From contig JAEYYB010000037.1 in the NCBI GenBank assembly GCA_023430975.1, positions 26,662-90,661 on the forward strand: a stretch of 64,000 nucleotides of DNA, written 5' to 3'. The stretch is from Bacillota bacterium (GTDB taxonomy: Bacteria > Bacillota > Clostridia > Acetivibrionales > DSM-2933). This document shows, in pieces, positions 42,476 to 51,636 of this stretch (within the stretch, counting starts at the first letter, position 1; each line of letters opens with the position of its first letter). The position numbers were made by a program, and so were the translations under genes. Under the pieces are notes generated by a model. It worked only from the letters and a program-made list of their open reading frames with translations. It was not told the origin of the DNA and searched no databases.

Positions 42476-42859
42476 ATGAAAGAGATAATGGCCATAATAA
42501 GGATGGATATGATAAATAAGACGAAAGATGCTCTTTTAAAGGAAGACTTTCCATCTTTACACTGTAAAAAGGTTATGGGACGTGGAATGAAAAAAGTAGA
42601 TTACTCATTAATTGAAGGTCTGATAAGCGGAAATGAAGTGATGTCACCAATGATAGCTGAAGTTGTATCTGAGGGTCACAGGCTTTTGCCCAAGAGACTC
42701 TTATCCCTTATCGTGGAGGATGATCAGGTAAAAAAAGCAGTTGAGATTATCATTAATACCAACAGCAAAGGTAAGCAGGGTGACGGCAAGATCTTCGTAC
42801 TGCCTATCATGGATGCCATAAGAGTAAGAACCGGAGAAACCGGAAATGAAGCCATTTAG
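42476..42859 (+). CDS. nifI2: PII-like nitrogenase regulator NifI2
   Basis: 127 residues, GlnB-like: EIMAIIRMDMINKTKDALL, KVMGRGMKKVDYS, a longer T-loop (42600-42690 region, EGLISGNEVMSPMIAE), RLLSLIVEDDQVKKAVEIII and GDGKIFVLPIMDAIRVRTGE. The longer T-loop distinguishes NifI2 from NifI1. It forms the hetero-oligomeric switch that blocks nitrogenase activity under nitrogen excess. It begins 14 bp after nifI1 and ends just before nifD. Confidence 0.94.
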   Translation: MKEIMAIIRMDMINKTKDALLKEDFPSLHCKKVMGRGMKKVDYSLIEGLISGNEVMSPMIAEVVSEGHRLLPKRLLSLIVEDDQVKKAVEIIINTNSKGKQGDGKIFVLPIMDAIRVRTGETGNEAI

Positions 42860-42871
42860 TAGGAGGTGGTA

Positions 42872-44467
42872 ATGATGAAAAGTAAAATAGATAGGGTAAT
42901 TGAGCAGTACCCGGCAAGCGTTTTTAAAAACCGTAAGGAACATGTTCTTCTAAGAAATACCGAGGTGCAGGAACCTCAGACTATTACAGCCAATACAAGA
43001 ACAATTCCTGGAATAATCACTAACAGGGGATGCTGCTATGCAGGCTGTAAGGGTGTTGTTTTGGGACCATTGAGGGATGCTATTGTTTTAACCCATGGTC
43101 CTATAGGATGCGGGTTTTATACCTGGGGTACCAGAAGAAATAAGGGTAGAACCAAGGGCGACGAGCAGAATTATTTGAATTATTGTTTTTCTACAGATTT
43201 ACAGGAAGGCGATATAGTTTTTGGAGGAGAGAAAAAACTTAGAAAAGCAATAACTGAAGCAGTTGAGATATTCAAGCCTAAAAACATTATGATATGTTCA
43301 ACATGTCCTGTAGGTCTTATAGGTGATGATATAAATGCTGTAGCAAACTGGGCTTCTAAAGAATATGGAATTAAGGTTCTTGCATTCAGTTGCGAAGGAT
43401 ATAAGGGCGTCAGCCAATCAGGTGGCCACCATATTGCAAATAACGGTCTTATCAAACACATTATCGGAACAGGAGATAAGGCTGTCGGCAAGTATTCACT
43501 TAATATTCTAGGTGAGTACAACATCGGGGGCGATGGCTGGGAGCTTGAGAGAATACTGAAGAAAATCGGGTACGATATAGTTTCAATGATGACTGGAGAC
43601 GGTACTGTTGAAGATCTAAAGAGTGCTCACAAGGCGGACTTAAACGTAATACAATGCCATCGTTCCATTAACTATATAGGTGAAATGTTAAATACCAAGT
43701 ATGGAACCGACTGGATAAAGGTTAATTTTATAGGAGTAAAGACTACAATAAAGAGCCTGAGGGATATAGCAAAGTACTTTGATGACCCTGATCTGACAGC
43801 CAGAACCGAAACTGTAATAGCAGAAGAATTGTCTGAAATAAGCGAACAGATGGATCAATATAAGAAGCTTTGTCAGGGTAAAACAGCAGCACTTTTTGTA
43901 GGCGGTTCAAGGGCACATCATTATCAGCATTTGCTTAGGGACCTAGGGGTTGAGACAATACTTGCTGGATATGAATTTGCACACAGGGATGACTATGAAG
44001 GAAGAGAAGTAATACCGACAATAAAAGAAGACGGTGACAGCAAAAACATTGAAAGCATAGAGGTTCAGCCGGATCCACAGTATTATAAGGTGACCCTGTC
44101 CAAAGAAAGATATGAGAAGCTGAAAGAAGAAATATCGTTAAATTACTATGCAGGTATGATGAAAGATATGCCAAATGGAACGATAGTTATAGACGATCTT
44201 AACCACTATGAAACTGAAGAACTCCTTAAGATTTTAAAGCCTGACATATTCTGCTCAGGCATAAAGGATAAATATATTGCACATAAAGCAGGCATTTTCT
44301 CAAAGCAGCTCCATTCATACGATTACAGCGGTCCGTATGCAGGGTTCAAAGGTGCAGTAAATTTCGCAAGAGACATTACAATGGGATTAACAACTCCTTC
44401 ATGGAAGTTCGTGACTCCACCGTGGAAGATCGAGCCTATGCTTGAAGGAAGTTATGTAGGGAGGTAA
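42872..44467 (+). CDS. nifD: Nitrogenase MoFe protein alpha subunit
   Basis: About 531 residues. P-cluster cysteines in GCCYAGCKGV (~54-59), GPIGCGFYTW and STCPVGLIGDD. FeMo-cofactor environment CEGYKGVSQSGGHHIAN (the Gln/His pair seen near the cofactor), a cofactor-ligand Cys in NVIQCHRSINYI, and the His in HSYDYSGPYAG. The insertion around YEGREVIPTIKEDGDSKNIE (~370-420) is the ~50-residue one known from C. pasteurianum NifD. Molybdenum type rather than Vnf/Anf, since NifE/N partners are present. GAGGTG ribosome site at 42863. Confidence 0.97.
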   Translation: MMKSKIDRVIEQYPASVFKNRKEHVLLRNTEVQEPQTITANTRTIPGIITNRGCCYAGCKGVVLGPLRDAIVLTHGPIGCGFYTWGTRRNKGRTKGDEQNYLNYCFSTDLQEGDIVFGGEKKLRKAITEAVEIFKPKNIMICSTCPVGLIGDDINAVANWASKEYGIKVLAFSCEGYKGVSQSGGHHIANNGLIKHIIGTGDKAVGKYSLNILGEYNIGGDGWELERILKKIGYDIVSMMTGDGTVEDLKSAHKADLNVIQCHRSINYIGEMLNTKYGTDWIKVNFIGVKTTIKSLRDIAKYFDDPDLTARTETVIAEELSEISEQMDQYKKLCQGKTAALFVGGSRAHHYQHLLRDLGVETILAGYEFAHRDDYEGREVIPTIKEDGDSKNIESIEVQPDPQYYKVTLSKERYEKLKEEISLNYYAGMMKDMPNGTIVIDDLNHYETEELLKILKPDIFCSGIKDKYIAHKAGIFSKQLHSYDYSGPYAGFKGAVNFARDITMGLTTPSWKFVTPPWKIEPMLEGSYVGR

Positions 44468-44472
44468 TTTAT

Positions 44473-45834
44473 ATGTTAGATTTAACACCTAAGGAGTATT
44501 CCGAAAGAAGTGCCTTGACAGTAAATCCTGCCAAGACTTGTCAACCAGTAGGAGCTATGTATGCAGCACTTGGAATTCATAAATGTCTTCCTCACAGTCA
44601 TGGGTCACAAGGCTGCTGTGCATATCACAGAAAATTTCTTACAAGGAATTTCAGAGATCCTGTAATGGCTTCAACAAGTTCCTTTACAGAAGGTGCATCT
44701 GTTTTCGGAGGAGGAACAAACTTAAAAACTGCAATTAAAAATGTTTTTTCAATATATAATCCAGATATTATTGCCATACACACAACATGTCTGTCAGAGA
44801 CTATAGGTGACGATATTCCTGCGTTTGTTGCAGCGGCACAAGTTCCGGAGGGAAAACTGGTTATTCATGCCAACACACCAAGTTATCAGGGATCACATGT
44901 TACAGGTTTTTCAAACATGGTTAAGGCTATGGTCAAGTATCTGGCAGTAAACAGCAAGACCCCCAATGAAAAGGTTAATATACTGCCTGGGTTTGTAAAT
45001 CCTGGGGATATGAGAGAAATAAAAAGAATAATGAAGGCTTTTGGCCAGGAGTATATTATGCTTCCCGATACAAGCGGAGTGCTTGATGCTCCAATGACAG
45101 GAAAATATGAAATGTATCCGAAGGGTGGCACTACAGTAGATGAAATAATTGATTCAGGAAATTCCATAGCTGCCATTGCATTAGGAAGTTTTGCATCAAG
45201 CGATGCTGCATATGAGTTTGAAAAGAAATGCAAGGTGCCGGGAAAAGTACTCAAGACTCCAATTGGAATAAAAGCTACTGACGATTTTCTTATTGCAATT
45301 TCAAAGCTAACAGGCAAATCGGTTCCGGCAGAGCTGGAAGAGGAAAGAGGCCAGGTGGTAGATATAATGGTAGATTGTCATTACCACTACCATGGCAAAA
45401 AGGTAGCCATATTCGGTGACCCTGATACCGTTATTGCTCTTACTGAATTTGTTTTAAGCCTGGGAATGATTCCAAAGTATGTTTTGACGGGAACTCCTGG
45501 AGAAGCTTTCGAAAAGGAAGTAAAATCCATGCTGGAAGAAGAAGGTATTAATGGAAAGGTAAAAGCCCTTGGAGATCTTTTTACACTTCATCAATGGATT
45601 AAAGAAGAACCTGTTGATCTCATTATGGGAACAACTTATGGTAAGTATATAGCCAGGGCAGAAGACATCCCGTTTGTGAGGATTGGATTCCCCATATTGG
45701 ATAGAAGCGTACATTCTTATTTACCTATAGTAGGATATAAAGGTGCCATGAGAATAATTGAAATGATAAGCAACACTTTACTTGACAGACAGGACAGAGA
45801 TGCAGCAGATGAAGATCTGGAGCTCATACTGTAA
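44473..45834 (+). CDS. nifK: Nitrogenase MoFe protein beta subunit
   Basis: 453 residues, close to the short clostridial form lacking the N-terminal extension of proteobacterial NifK. P-cluster ligands: CQPVGAMYAALG, HGSQGCCAYHRK and HTTCLSETIGDD, plus the Ser-rich ASTSSFTEGASVFGGG. It completes the alpha2beta2 MoFe protein. Starts 5 bp after nifD with GGGAGG overlapping the nifD stop region, so the two are translated together. Confidence 0.96.
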   Translation: MLDLTPKEYSERSALTVNPAKTCQPVGAMYAALGIHKCLPHSHGSQGCCAYHRKFLTRNFRDPVMASTSSFTEGASVFGGGTNLKTAIKNVFSIYNPDIIAIHTTCLSETIGDDIPAFVAAAQVPEGKLVIHANTPSYQGSHVTGFSNMVKAMVKYLAVNSKTPNEKVNILPGFVNPGDMREIKRIMKAFGQEYIMLPDTSGVLDAPMTGKYEMYPKGGTTVDEIIDSGNSIAAIALGSFASSDAAYEFEKKCKVPGKVLKTPIGIKATDDFLIAISKLTGKSVPAELEEERGQVVDIMVDCHYHYHGKKVAIFGDPDTVIALTEFVLSLGMIPKYVLTGTPGEAFEKEVKSMLEEEGINGKVKALGDLFTLHQWIKEEPVDLIMGTTYGKYIARAEDIPFVRIGFPILDRSVHSYLPIVGYKGAMRIIEMISNTLLDRQDRDAADEDLELIL

Positions 45835-45853
45835 GCATACCCCTTCTCTTATT

Positions 45854-45992
45854 CCTCACTTTTACCAATTACGCAAAGTTGCATTTATAACTAATTTATC
45901 TGTTGCACCACATACCAATGACGTTCGTCAAGGCCCTTTGGGGCATTGAGGTTCCATGAATGGGCCATTCTGTCTCACTGGTAAAAGTGAGG
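45854..45992 (+). ncRNA. Structured intercistronic element between nifK and nifE
   Basis: A perfect 14-bp outer helix, CCTCACTTTTACCA (45854-45867) with TGGTAAAAGTGAGG (45979-45992), encloses ~110 nt with inner hairpins TGAC-GTTC-GTCA (45919-45930) and GCCC-TTTG-GGGC (45933-45944). A GGCCC / GGGCC pairing is also possible. No T-tract follows, so it is not a simple terminator. It could be an mRNA processing or stability element, or a small mobile repeat. Confidence 0.55.
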
Positions 45993-46044
45993 AAATTATT
46001 AATTGCCTAAAAATTTGGAAAAACAGCCGAAAGGGGTGATAACT

Positions 46045-47379
46045 ATGGGAAAAATTCTAACAAATGACATATTGGAAGAAAGAAAGAAGTCTATATTCTG
46101 TAATTCAGAGTTTAAAAATAATTTAAAATGCGAGTCCGACAGCGTTGCAGGTTCTATTAGCCAGCGTGCTTGTGTGTATTGCGGTGCAAGGGTGGTGCTA
46201 AACCCTATAACAGATGCGTTCCATTTAGTTCATGGTCCCATTGGCTGTGCCAGCTATACATGGGATATAAGGGGTAGTCTTACAAGTGGTCCTGACACTT
46301 ACAGGAACAGTTTTTCAACTGATTTAAGAGAGGAAAACGTAATTTTCGGTGGAGAGAAAAAACTTGAAGCTGCGATTGATGAAATTGTAGAGAGGTTTTC
46401 ACCAAAGCTTATATTTGTCTACGCAACATGTATCGTTGGAGTAATTGGTGATGATATTGAAGCGGTTTGCAAAAATGCAGAGAAGAAGTATTCAATCAGG
46501 GTTATACCTGTTTTATCAAGCGGATTTGCAGGAAATAAATCAATGGGATATAAAGCAGCCTGCAGGGCATTGTTAAAGTTAATGGGAGAACCCAAGTCTG
46601 AAAAGATTAATGGAGTTAACTTTTTAGGAGATTTCAACCTGGCAGGTGAGATGTGGATAATAACAAAATACTTAAAGCAGGTAGGGATTGATGTAGTTGC
46701 AAAGATTACAGGGGATTCCACTTACAAGGAAATTTTAAATGCCCCTAAAGCATCATTAAATATTGTTCAATGTGCCGGATCAATGACATTTCTCGCAGAA
46801 GAAATGCAGAAAAGATACGGTATACCATATATAAAAGTAAGCTTTTTCGGTATTGAGGATACCAAAATATCATTAATGAATATCGCTAATATGATTGAAA
46901 ATAAGGAAACTTCAGATAGAGTAAAGAAATTGGTTTTTATTGAAGAACTTAAAGTAAGAGCAGAGCTTTTACGTTACAGAGAACGGCTAAATGGCAAGAG
47001 AGCTGCTATCTATGTAGGAGGAGGCTTTAAAGCAATATCACTCATAAAACAGTTCGCAGATCTAGGTATAAAGACTGTTATGGTGGGAACACAGACTGGA
47101 AGAAAAGATGAATACGAGATTATAAGAAGTCTTGCAAGCAGTGATACCGTGGTACTTGACGATACAAACCCAGCAGAACTTGAGAAGTTTATCAAGGAAA
47201 AAGGAGCAGATGTCCTGGTGGGTGGAGTTAAGGAAAGACCCTTAGCTTACAAGCTTGGAATCGCATTCTGCGATCATAATCACGAAAGAAAGCACCCTTT
47301 ATGCGGTTTTGAAGGTGCAGTGAATTTTGCAAAAGAAATAGATTCGACAGTAAATAGTCCTGTGTGGAACTTTGTTTAA
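46045..47379 (+). CDS. nifE: Nitrogenase cofactor scaffold subunit NifE
   Basis: 444 residues, NifD paralogue. Conserved cysteines in QRACVYCGARVVL, GPIGCASYTWD and YATCIVGVIGDD hold the scaffold cluster. Later QCAGSMTFLAEEM and CDHNHERKHPLCGFEGAVNFA resemble NifE. With NifN it matures the NifB product into FeMo cofactor. ATG 46045 follows AAGGGGTG; a longer in-frame start at 46003 lies next to the upstream hairpin and lacks a good ribosome site. Confidence 0.93.
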   Translation: MGKILTNDILEERKKSIFCNSEFKNNLKCESDSVAGSISQRACVYCGARVVLNPITDAFHLVHGPIGCASYTWDIRGSLTSGPDTYRNSFSTDLREENVIFGGEKKLEAAIDEIVERFSPKLIFVYATCIVGVIGDDIEAVCKNAEKKYSIRVIPVLSSGFAGNKSMGYKAACRALLKLMGEPKSEKINGVNFLGDFNLAGEMWIITKYLKQVGIDVVAKITGDSTYKEILNAPKASLNIVQCAGSMTFLAEEMQKRYGIPYIKVSFFGIEDTKISLMNIANMIENKETSDRVKKLVFIEELKVRAELLRYRERLNGKRAAIYVGGGFKAISLIKQFADLGIKTVMVGTQTGRKDEYEIIRSLASSDTVVLDDTNPAELEKFIKEKGADVLVGGVKERPLAYKLGIAFCDHNHERKHPLCGFEGAVNFAKEIDSTVNSPVWNFV

Positions 47380-47480
47380 GGCGATTTCAAAAATTTCCTT
47401 GGTCAATTATTAATGGTGAAAAGTACTAAATTCAATATTTTTGAAATCGCCAGTTGACCAGTTATTTTTTAGAAATAACC
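47380..47480 (+). promoter_or_regulatory. Hairpins, possible pseudoknot, between nifE and nifN-B
   Basis: GGCGATTTCAAAAAT (47380-47394) pairs perfectly with ATTTTTGAAATCGCC (47437-47451). TTGGTCAA (47398-47405) within the loop can pair with TTGACCA (47454-47460) outside it, a pseudoknot order. A third hairpin, GTTATTT / AAATAAC (47461-47479), follows. No T-tract. Confidence 0.55.
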
Positions 47481-47518
47481 TAATTTAAAGGCGGTTTATA
47501 CAGATTGGGGTGATTAAT

Positions 47519-50269
47519 ATGGCAGGCAGAAATTTTGTAAATTTAAATATGAATCCTTGTAAGATGTGTATGCCAATGGGTGCTGCACTGGCATTCAAAG
47601 GTATTGAGAACAGCATCCTATTGCTCCACGGATCACAAGGCTGCAGCACCTATATAAGAAGGCATATGACAGGGCACTATAATGAGCCTATCGATATAGG
47701 ATCCTCCTCATTAAGTGAAGAAGGTACTGTTTATGGTGGTGAGAGCAACCTTAAGAAAGGCCTAAAAAACATTATCAAGGTTTATAACCCGGATATAATT
47801 GGTGTTGCAACCACATGCCTTGCAGAAACAATAGGGGAAGATATTAAAAGGATAGTAGCAGAATTTAAGGAAGAGGAAAATATAAAAAATCTTAAAATTG
47901 TGCCTGTACCTACACCGGGATATAGCGGAACTCAGTTTGAAGGCTATTTTTCAGCCCTCAAAGCTATGGTTGCAGAGTTGGCCAAAAACAGCAAGCAGAA
48001 TGGAAGAGTCAATATAATTGTAAGCAACCTGAACCCGGGAGATGTAAGGAACATAAAAGAGATGCTTGAAGCATTTAGGATATCTTATACAATGTTTCCC
48101 GATGTTTCCGAAACGTTAGATGCCCCATATAGCAAGGACTATAAGCGTATTCCTCCCGGAGGCACCAAAATAATTGACATTGTGAATATGCCCGGAGCAT
48201 CTGCCACAATTGAAATAGGCTATACAATCAGTAAGGAATTATCGCCTGGACAATACCTTATGGACCATTGGGGAGTAAAGCTCTATAGATGCCCAATGCC
48301 TATTGGAATTGAAAATACCGATTTGTTTTTAAGCATTCTTTCAGAAATCAAAGGGAAGCCTGTTCCTGAGAAGATATTGAAGGAAAAGGGCAGATTGATA
48401 GACGGAATGATAGATTCACATAAATTTAATTCTGAGGGAAGAGCTGTAATCTATGGTGAGCCTGAGCTTGTATTTGCACTGGGTAAACTCTGCTTTGAAA
48501 ATGGGATTAAGCCTGTATTGCTTTCAACGGGATCTCAAAATAAGGTTATAGGCCAACTTGTCCTTCCAAAAAACTTTGAGGAAAAACCGGTAGTAATTGA
48601 TGATACAGATTTTGATACTATCAGGGAGAAAGCTATGAGCTTAAAGGCCAATATACTTATTGGAAACTCTGATGGAAAAGTAATTACTGAAAAAGACGGA
48701 ATCCCACTAGTGAGAGTAGGATTTCCCGTACATGACAGGGTAGGAGCACAGAGACAGGTGATAACCGGTTATAATGGAACGCTAAGGCTTCTTGACGAAA
48801 TCACAAACACACTTATTGAAAATAAATATAATAAGTATAGAAAAAGCATGTTTGATAAGTATTATGAAGATGATGAAGCTGGTAATCAAGCTGAAAATGC
48901 CAAGAAAGAAGCTGAAAATCAAGTGGAAAATAGGACTGAAATTCAAACAAATGAGGCAAGAAATGAAGTAAGAAACGAAGTAAAAAATGAAGTAAGAAAT
49001 GAAACGAAGAAGGAGAAGGAAGAAATCTCTATTGAAGAGAAGACTTTGACCCATCCATGTTTCAGCGGAGGATGCCAGAATGCAAGAATGCACATTCCTG
49101 TAGCACCGGCGTGCAACATTTCCTGCAATTACTGCAATAGAAAATATGATTGCCAGAATGAAAGCAGACCGGGTGTAACCAGCAAGGTTTTGACACCTGA
49201 AGAGGCGGTGGAGAAATTCATCTATGTGAGACAAAAGGTAAAGAATCTTAAGGTAATTGGAATTGCAGGACCTGGGGATGCATTGGCAAACTTTGATGAT
49301 ACAAAAAAATCTCTTGAAATGATACGGTCAGTCGATCCTGATATAACATTCTGCCTTTCAACCAACGGATTGATGCTCATGTATTATGCTGATGAAATAA
49401 TTAGGCTGGGTGTAACCCATGTCACTATTACTATAAATGCTATTGATCCTAAAATAGGTGCACTCATATACAGGGAAGTAAACTTTATGGGAGCAAAGTT
49501 AACAGGTGAAAAGGCAGCTAGTGTCCTTCTGGCTAACCAGCTTGCGGGCCTAAGGTATTTATCCTCCAGAGGCATAGTCTGTAAAGTAAATATTGTCATG
49601 ATAAAGGGTGTAAATGATAATCACATTGAGTCTGTAGTAGAAAAGGTGAAAGAATATGGTGCCTTTATGACAAACATAATGCCGCTTATACCTGCGGCAG
49701 GGAGTGTTTTTGAAAATATGCCCATGACCAGCAACAAGGAACTTAATGATCTGAGAAAAAAATGCAATCTACACTTAAAACAGATGTATCATTGCAAGCA
49801 ATGCAGGGCAGATGCCATAGGATCTTTGGGAGAAGACTTATCATCGGAATTCATGAATGACAAATGTGCAGCACCATGCGGAGAAAATGCGAAAGATGAT
49901 AAAAACAGTGTTTATAAATTTGCGGTAGCATCAAAAACAAACATATATGTCGATCAGCATTTCGGCCATTCAGAGGGGTTTTATATATATAAATACAGTA
50001 AATCCGGTGTAGAGCTTGTTGAACAGCGAATGATAAGCAAGTATTGCACAGGCAGCGAGGATTGTGATCATGAAGACAAAATACAAACAATTTTAAAGAC
50101 TGTTTCCGATTGCAATGCTGTGATTGCAATGAGAATAGGGTATCAGCCGTTAAAAGAGCTTGAAAAGGCAGGCGTTAAGGTGATTCAGACATGTGAAAGA
50201 ATTGAAGATGCTGTACGTAATGCTGCGGAGGAGCTCTCAAATACTGGTCAGGTTGACCTGGTTGTATAA
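47519..50269 (+). CDS. nifN-B: NifN-NifB fusion protein
   Basis: About 916 residues. Residues 1-440 are NifN (NPCKMCMPMGAALAF, HGSQGCSTYIRRH, TTCLAETIGED, VRVGFPVHDR). A charged linker (~440-510) contains NEVR/NEVK repeats coded by 12-bp units. NifB radical-SAM follows from ~515: HPCFSGGCQNARMHIPVAPACN, then CNISCNYCNRKYDC with the CxxxCxxC SAM-cluster motif. The last ~110 residues are a NifX/NafY-like domain (KTNIYVDQHFGHSEGFYIY). NifB makes the NifB-co precursor that NifEN matures. The fusion is as in C. pasteurianum. ATG 47519 follows GGGGTG. Confidence 0.95.
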   Translation: MAGRNFVNLNMNPCKMCMPMGAALAFKGIENSILLLHGSQGCSTYIRRHMTGHYNEPIDIGSSSLSEEGTVYGGESNLKKGLKNIIKVYNPDIIGVATTCLAETIGEDIKRIVAEFKEEENIKNLKIVPVPTPGYSGTQFEGYFSALKAMVAELAKNSKQNGRVNIIVSNLNPGDVRNIKEMLEAFRISYTMFPDVSETLDAPYSKDYKRIPPGGTKIIDIVNMPGASATIEIGYTISKELSPGQYLMDHWGVKLYRCPMPIGIENTDLFLSILSEIKGKPVPEKILKEKGRLIDGMIDSHKFNSEGRAVIYGEPELVFALGKLCFENGIKPVLLSTGSQNKVIGQLVLPKNFEEKPVVIDDTDFDTIREKAMSLKANILIGNSDGKVITEKDGIPLVRVGFPVHDRVGAQRQVITGYNGTLRLLDEITNTLIENKYNKYRKSMFDKYYEDDEAGNQAENAKKEAENQVENRTEIQTNEARNEVRNEVKNEVRNETKKEKEEISIEEKTLTHPCFSGGCQNARMHIPVAPACNISCNYCNRKYDCQNESRPGVTSKVLTPEEAVEKFIYVRQKVKNLKVIGIAGPGDALANFDDTKKSLEMIRSVDPDITFCLSTNGLMLMYYADEIIRLGVTHVTITINAIDPKIGALIYREVNFMGAKLTGEKAASVLLANQLAGLRYLSSRGIVCKVNIVMIKGVNDNHIESVVEKVKEYGAFMTNIMPLIPAAGSVFENMPMTSNKELNDLRKKCNLHLKQMYHCKQCRADAIGSLGEDLSSEFMNDKCAAPCGENAKDDKNSVYKFAVASKTNIYVDQHFGHSEGFYIYKYSKSGVELVEQRMISKYCTGSEDCDHEDKIQTILKTVSDCNAVIAMRIGYQPLKELEKAGVKVIQTCERIEDAVRNAAEELSNTGQVDLVV
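48950..49009 (+). repeat. 12-bp tandem repeat in the NifN-B linker
   Basis: Five 12-bp units of consensus AATGAAGTAAGA, each coding Asn-Glu-Val/Ala-Arg/Lys, with a few base changes. It keeps frame, so copy-number changes would only alter linker length. Confidence 0.8.
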
Positions 50270-50347
50270 GTAATAGTTTTGTCTAAAGTGTATCTATAAG
50301 TGCTTGATATTGAGCATTTTTAAAATAATTATTGGAGGTGTTTGGTT

Positions 50348-50659
50348 ATGCAGAAACCAAAGTATCATGTGTTTATTTGTTCAAGTTCAAGAGTTACAGG
50401 ACAGCAAAAGGGTTATTGCTTTTCAAAGGATTCGGTTTCCGTTATACAAAGGTTTATGGAGGAAATTGAAGAGAGGGAATTGGGTGGAGATATTTTAGTT
50501 ACAAATACAGGTTGTCTCGGGATATGCAGCAAGGGGCCTGTAGTAATTGTATACCCTGATGGTGTCTGGTATAAGGAAGTAACTGTTGATGATGTTACGG
50601 AAATTGTTGAGGAGCATCTTGAAAACGGAAGGGTAGTAAGTCGATTGGAAATTAAGTGA
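50348..50659 (+). CDS. Thioredoxin-like [2Fe-2S] ferredoxin
   Basis: 103 residues. Cysteines at 11, 24, 56 and 60 match the ligand positions of the C. pasteurianum 2Fe-2S ferredoxin, with NTGCLGICSKGP and VWYKEVTVDDV as in that family. The C. pasteurianum protein binds the MoFe protein, and the gene's place inside the nif cluster agrees. ATG 50348 is chosen (GGAGGTG at 50334-50340); the in-frame TTG 50342 abuts that site. Confidence 0.93.
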   Translation: MQKPKYHVFICSSSRVTGQQKGYCFSKDSVSVIQRFMEEIEERELGGDILVTNTGCLGICSKGPVVIVYPDGVWYKEVTVDDVTEIVEEHLENGRVVSRLEIK

Positions 50660-50768
50660 TGAATGAAATATTACCCGCAAACAAGCTAATAATCCGATAA
50701 TACCTAATTGATTTTGTTGCAGCAATATGATTGCTTTGCCTATTTATATTAGTTTAGAGGTGGTTTGA

Positions 50769-51575
50769 ATGAAAAAGATATATTTATTGCTGTTTGCAAT
50801 GGTAATGATGTATGTGCTTGCAGGCTGTGGCAAGGGAGATGAAATAGCAGTTGAAAGCGGCAATGAAAGGATAACTGTATTTGCTGCAGCCAGCTTAAGC
50901 GAAAGCTTTACTGAGCTCGCCAAAGAGTTTGAGAAAAAGGAAGGCAATAATGTAAAGGTGGAGTTTAACTTTGCAGGGAGCCAGACCCTTAAAACCTCAT
51001 TGGAAAACGGTGCTAATGCTGATATCTATGCACAGGCAGAAATAAGTTCTATGGATGAATTGAAAAACAAGGGTTTTCTCGATGATTATAAGGTTTTTGC
51101 AAAAAATAAACTTGTTTTAGCAAATAATACAAGATCAAAGTATGATGTTAAAGATTTAAACAGTCTAGCGTCAAGGGGAATAAAGATAGCTATTGGGGAT
51201 AAAAACGTTCCGGTGGGCAAGTACTGGATAAAAGCGTTGGATCAGGCGTTAGAAGATGGTGCAATAAATAAGGAAGAGATGCAGCTTATTGAAGGCAATA
51301 TAAAAACAAGGGAGCTTAATGTTAAAGATATTGTAAGTAAAGTGTATTTAAACGAAGTTGATGTAGGAGTGGTTTATGTAACTGATCTTAACGAAGCAAA
51401 CACGGTAATGTTAAAGGCAGTAGAAGTACCTGTATTTGACAAAATAATAGCATCCTATCCTATAGCTGTATTGAATGGATCGGAGGACAGGGACTATGTG
51501 AAAAGGTTTTATGATTATGTTTTATCAAGTGAAGGGAAAAAATTGCTCCAGAAACACAAATTTATTGTCGATTAG
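50769..51575 (+). CDS. modA: Molybdate-binding lipoprotein
   Basis: 268 residues. Lipobox VLAGC (~residue 20), then VFAAASLSESFTELAKEFE, NFAGSQTLKTSLENGANADIYA and YPIAVLNGSED, the ModA signatures. The oxyanion-binding serines are expected in AAASLS and FAGSQT. It captures molybdate for FeMo cofactor. It has a GAGGTGG ribosome site and precedes modB. Likely induced with the nif operon. Confidence 0.94.
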   Translation: MKKIYLLLFAMVMMYVLAGCGKGDEIAVESGNERITVFAAASLSESFTELAKEFEKKEGNNVKVEFNFAGSQTLKTSLENGANADIYAQAEISSMDELKNKGFLDDYKVFAKNKLVLANNTRSKYDVKDLNSLASRGIKIAIGDKNVPVGKYWIKALDQALEDGAINKEEMQLIEGNIKTRELNVKDIVSKVYLNEVDVGVVYVTDLNEANTVMLKAVEVPVFDKIIASYPIAVLNGSEDRDYVKRFYDYVLSSEGKKLLQKHKFIVD

Positions 51576-51636
51576 CAAAAGTGGTTAATCAACAACAATT
51601 TTCTATTAAAGAATTGCGGGATAAGGAGGTGCGGTT

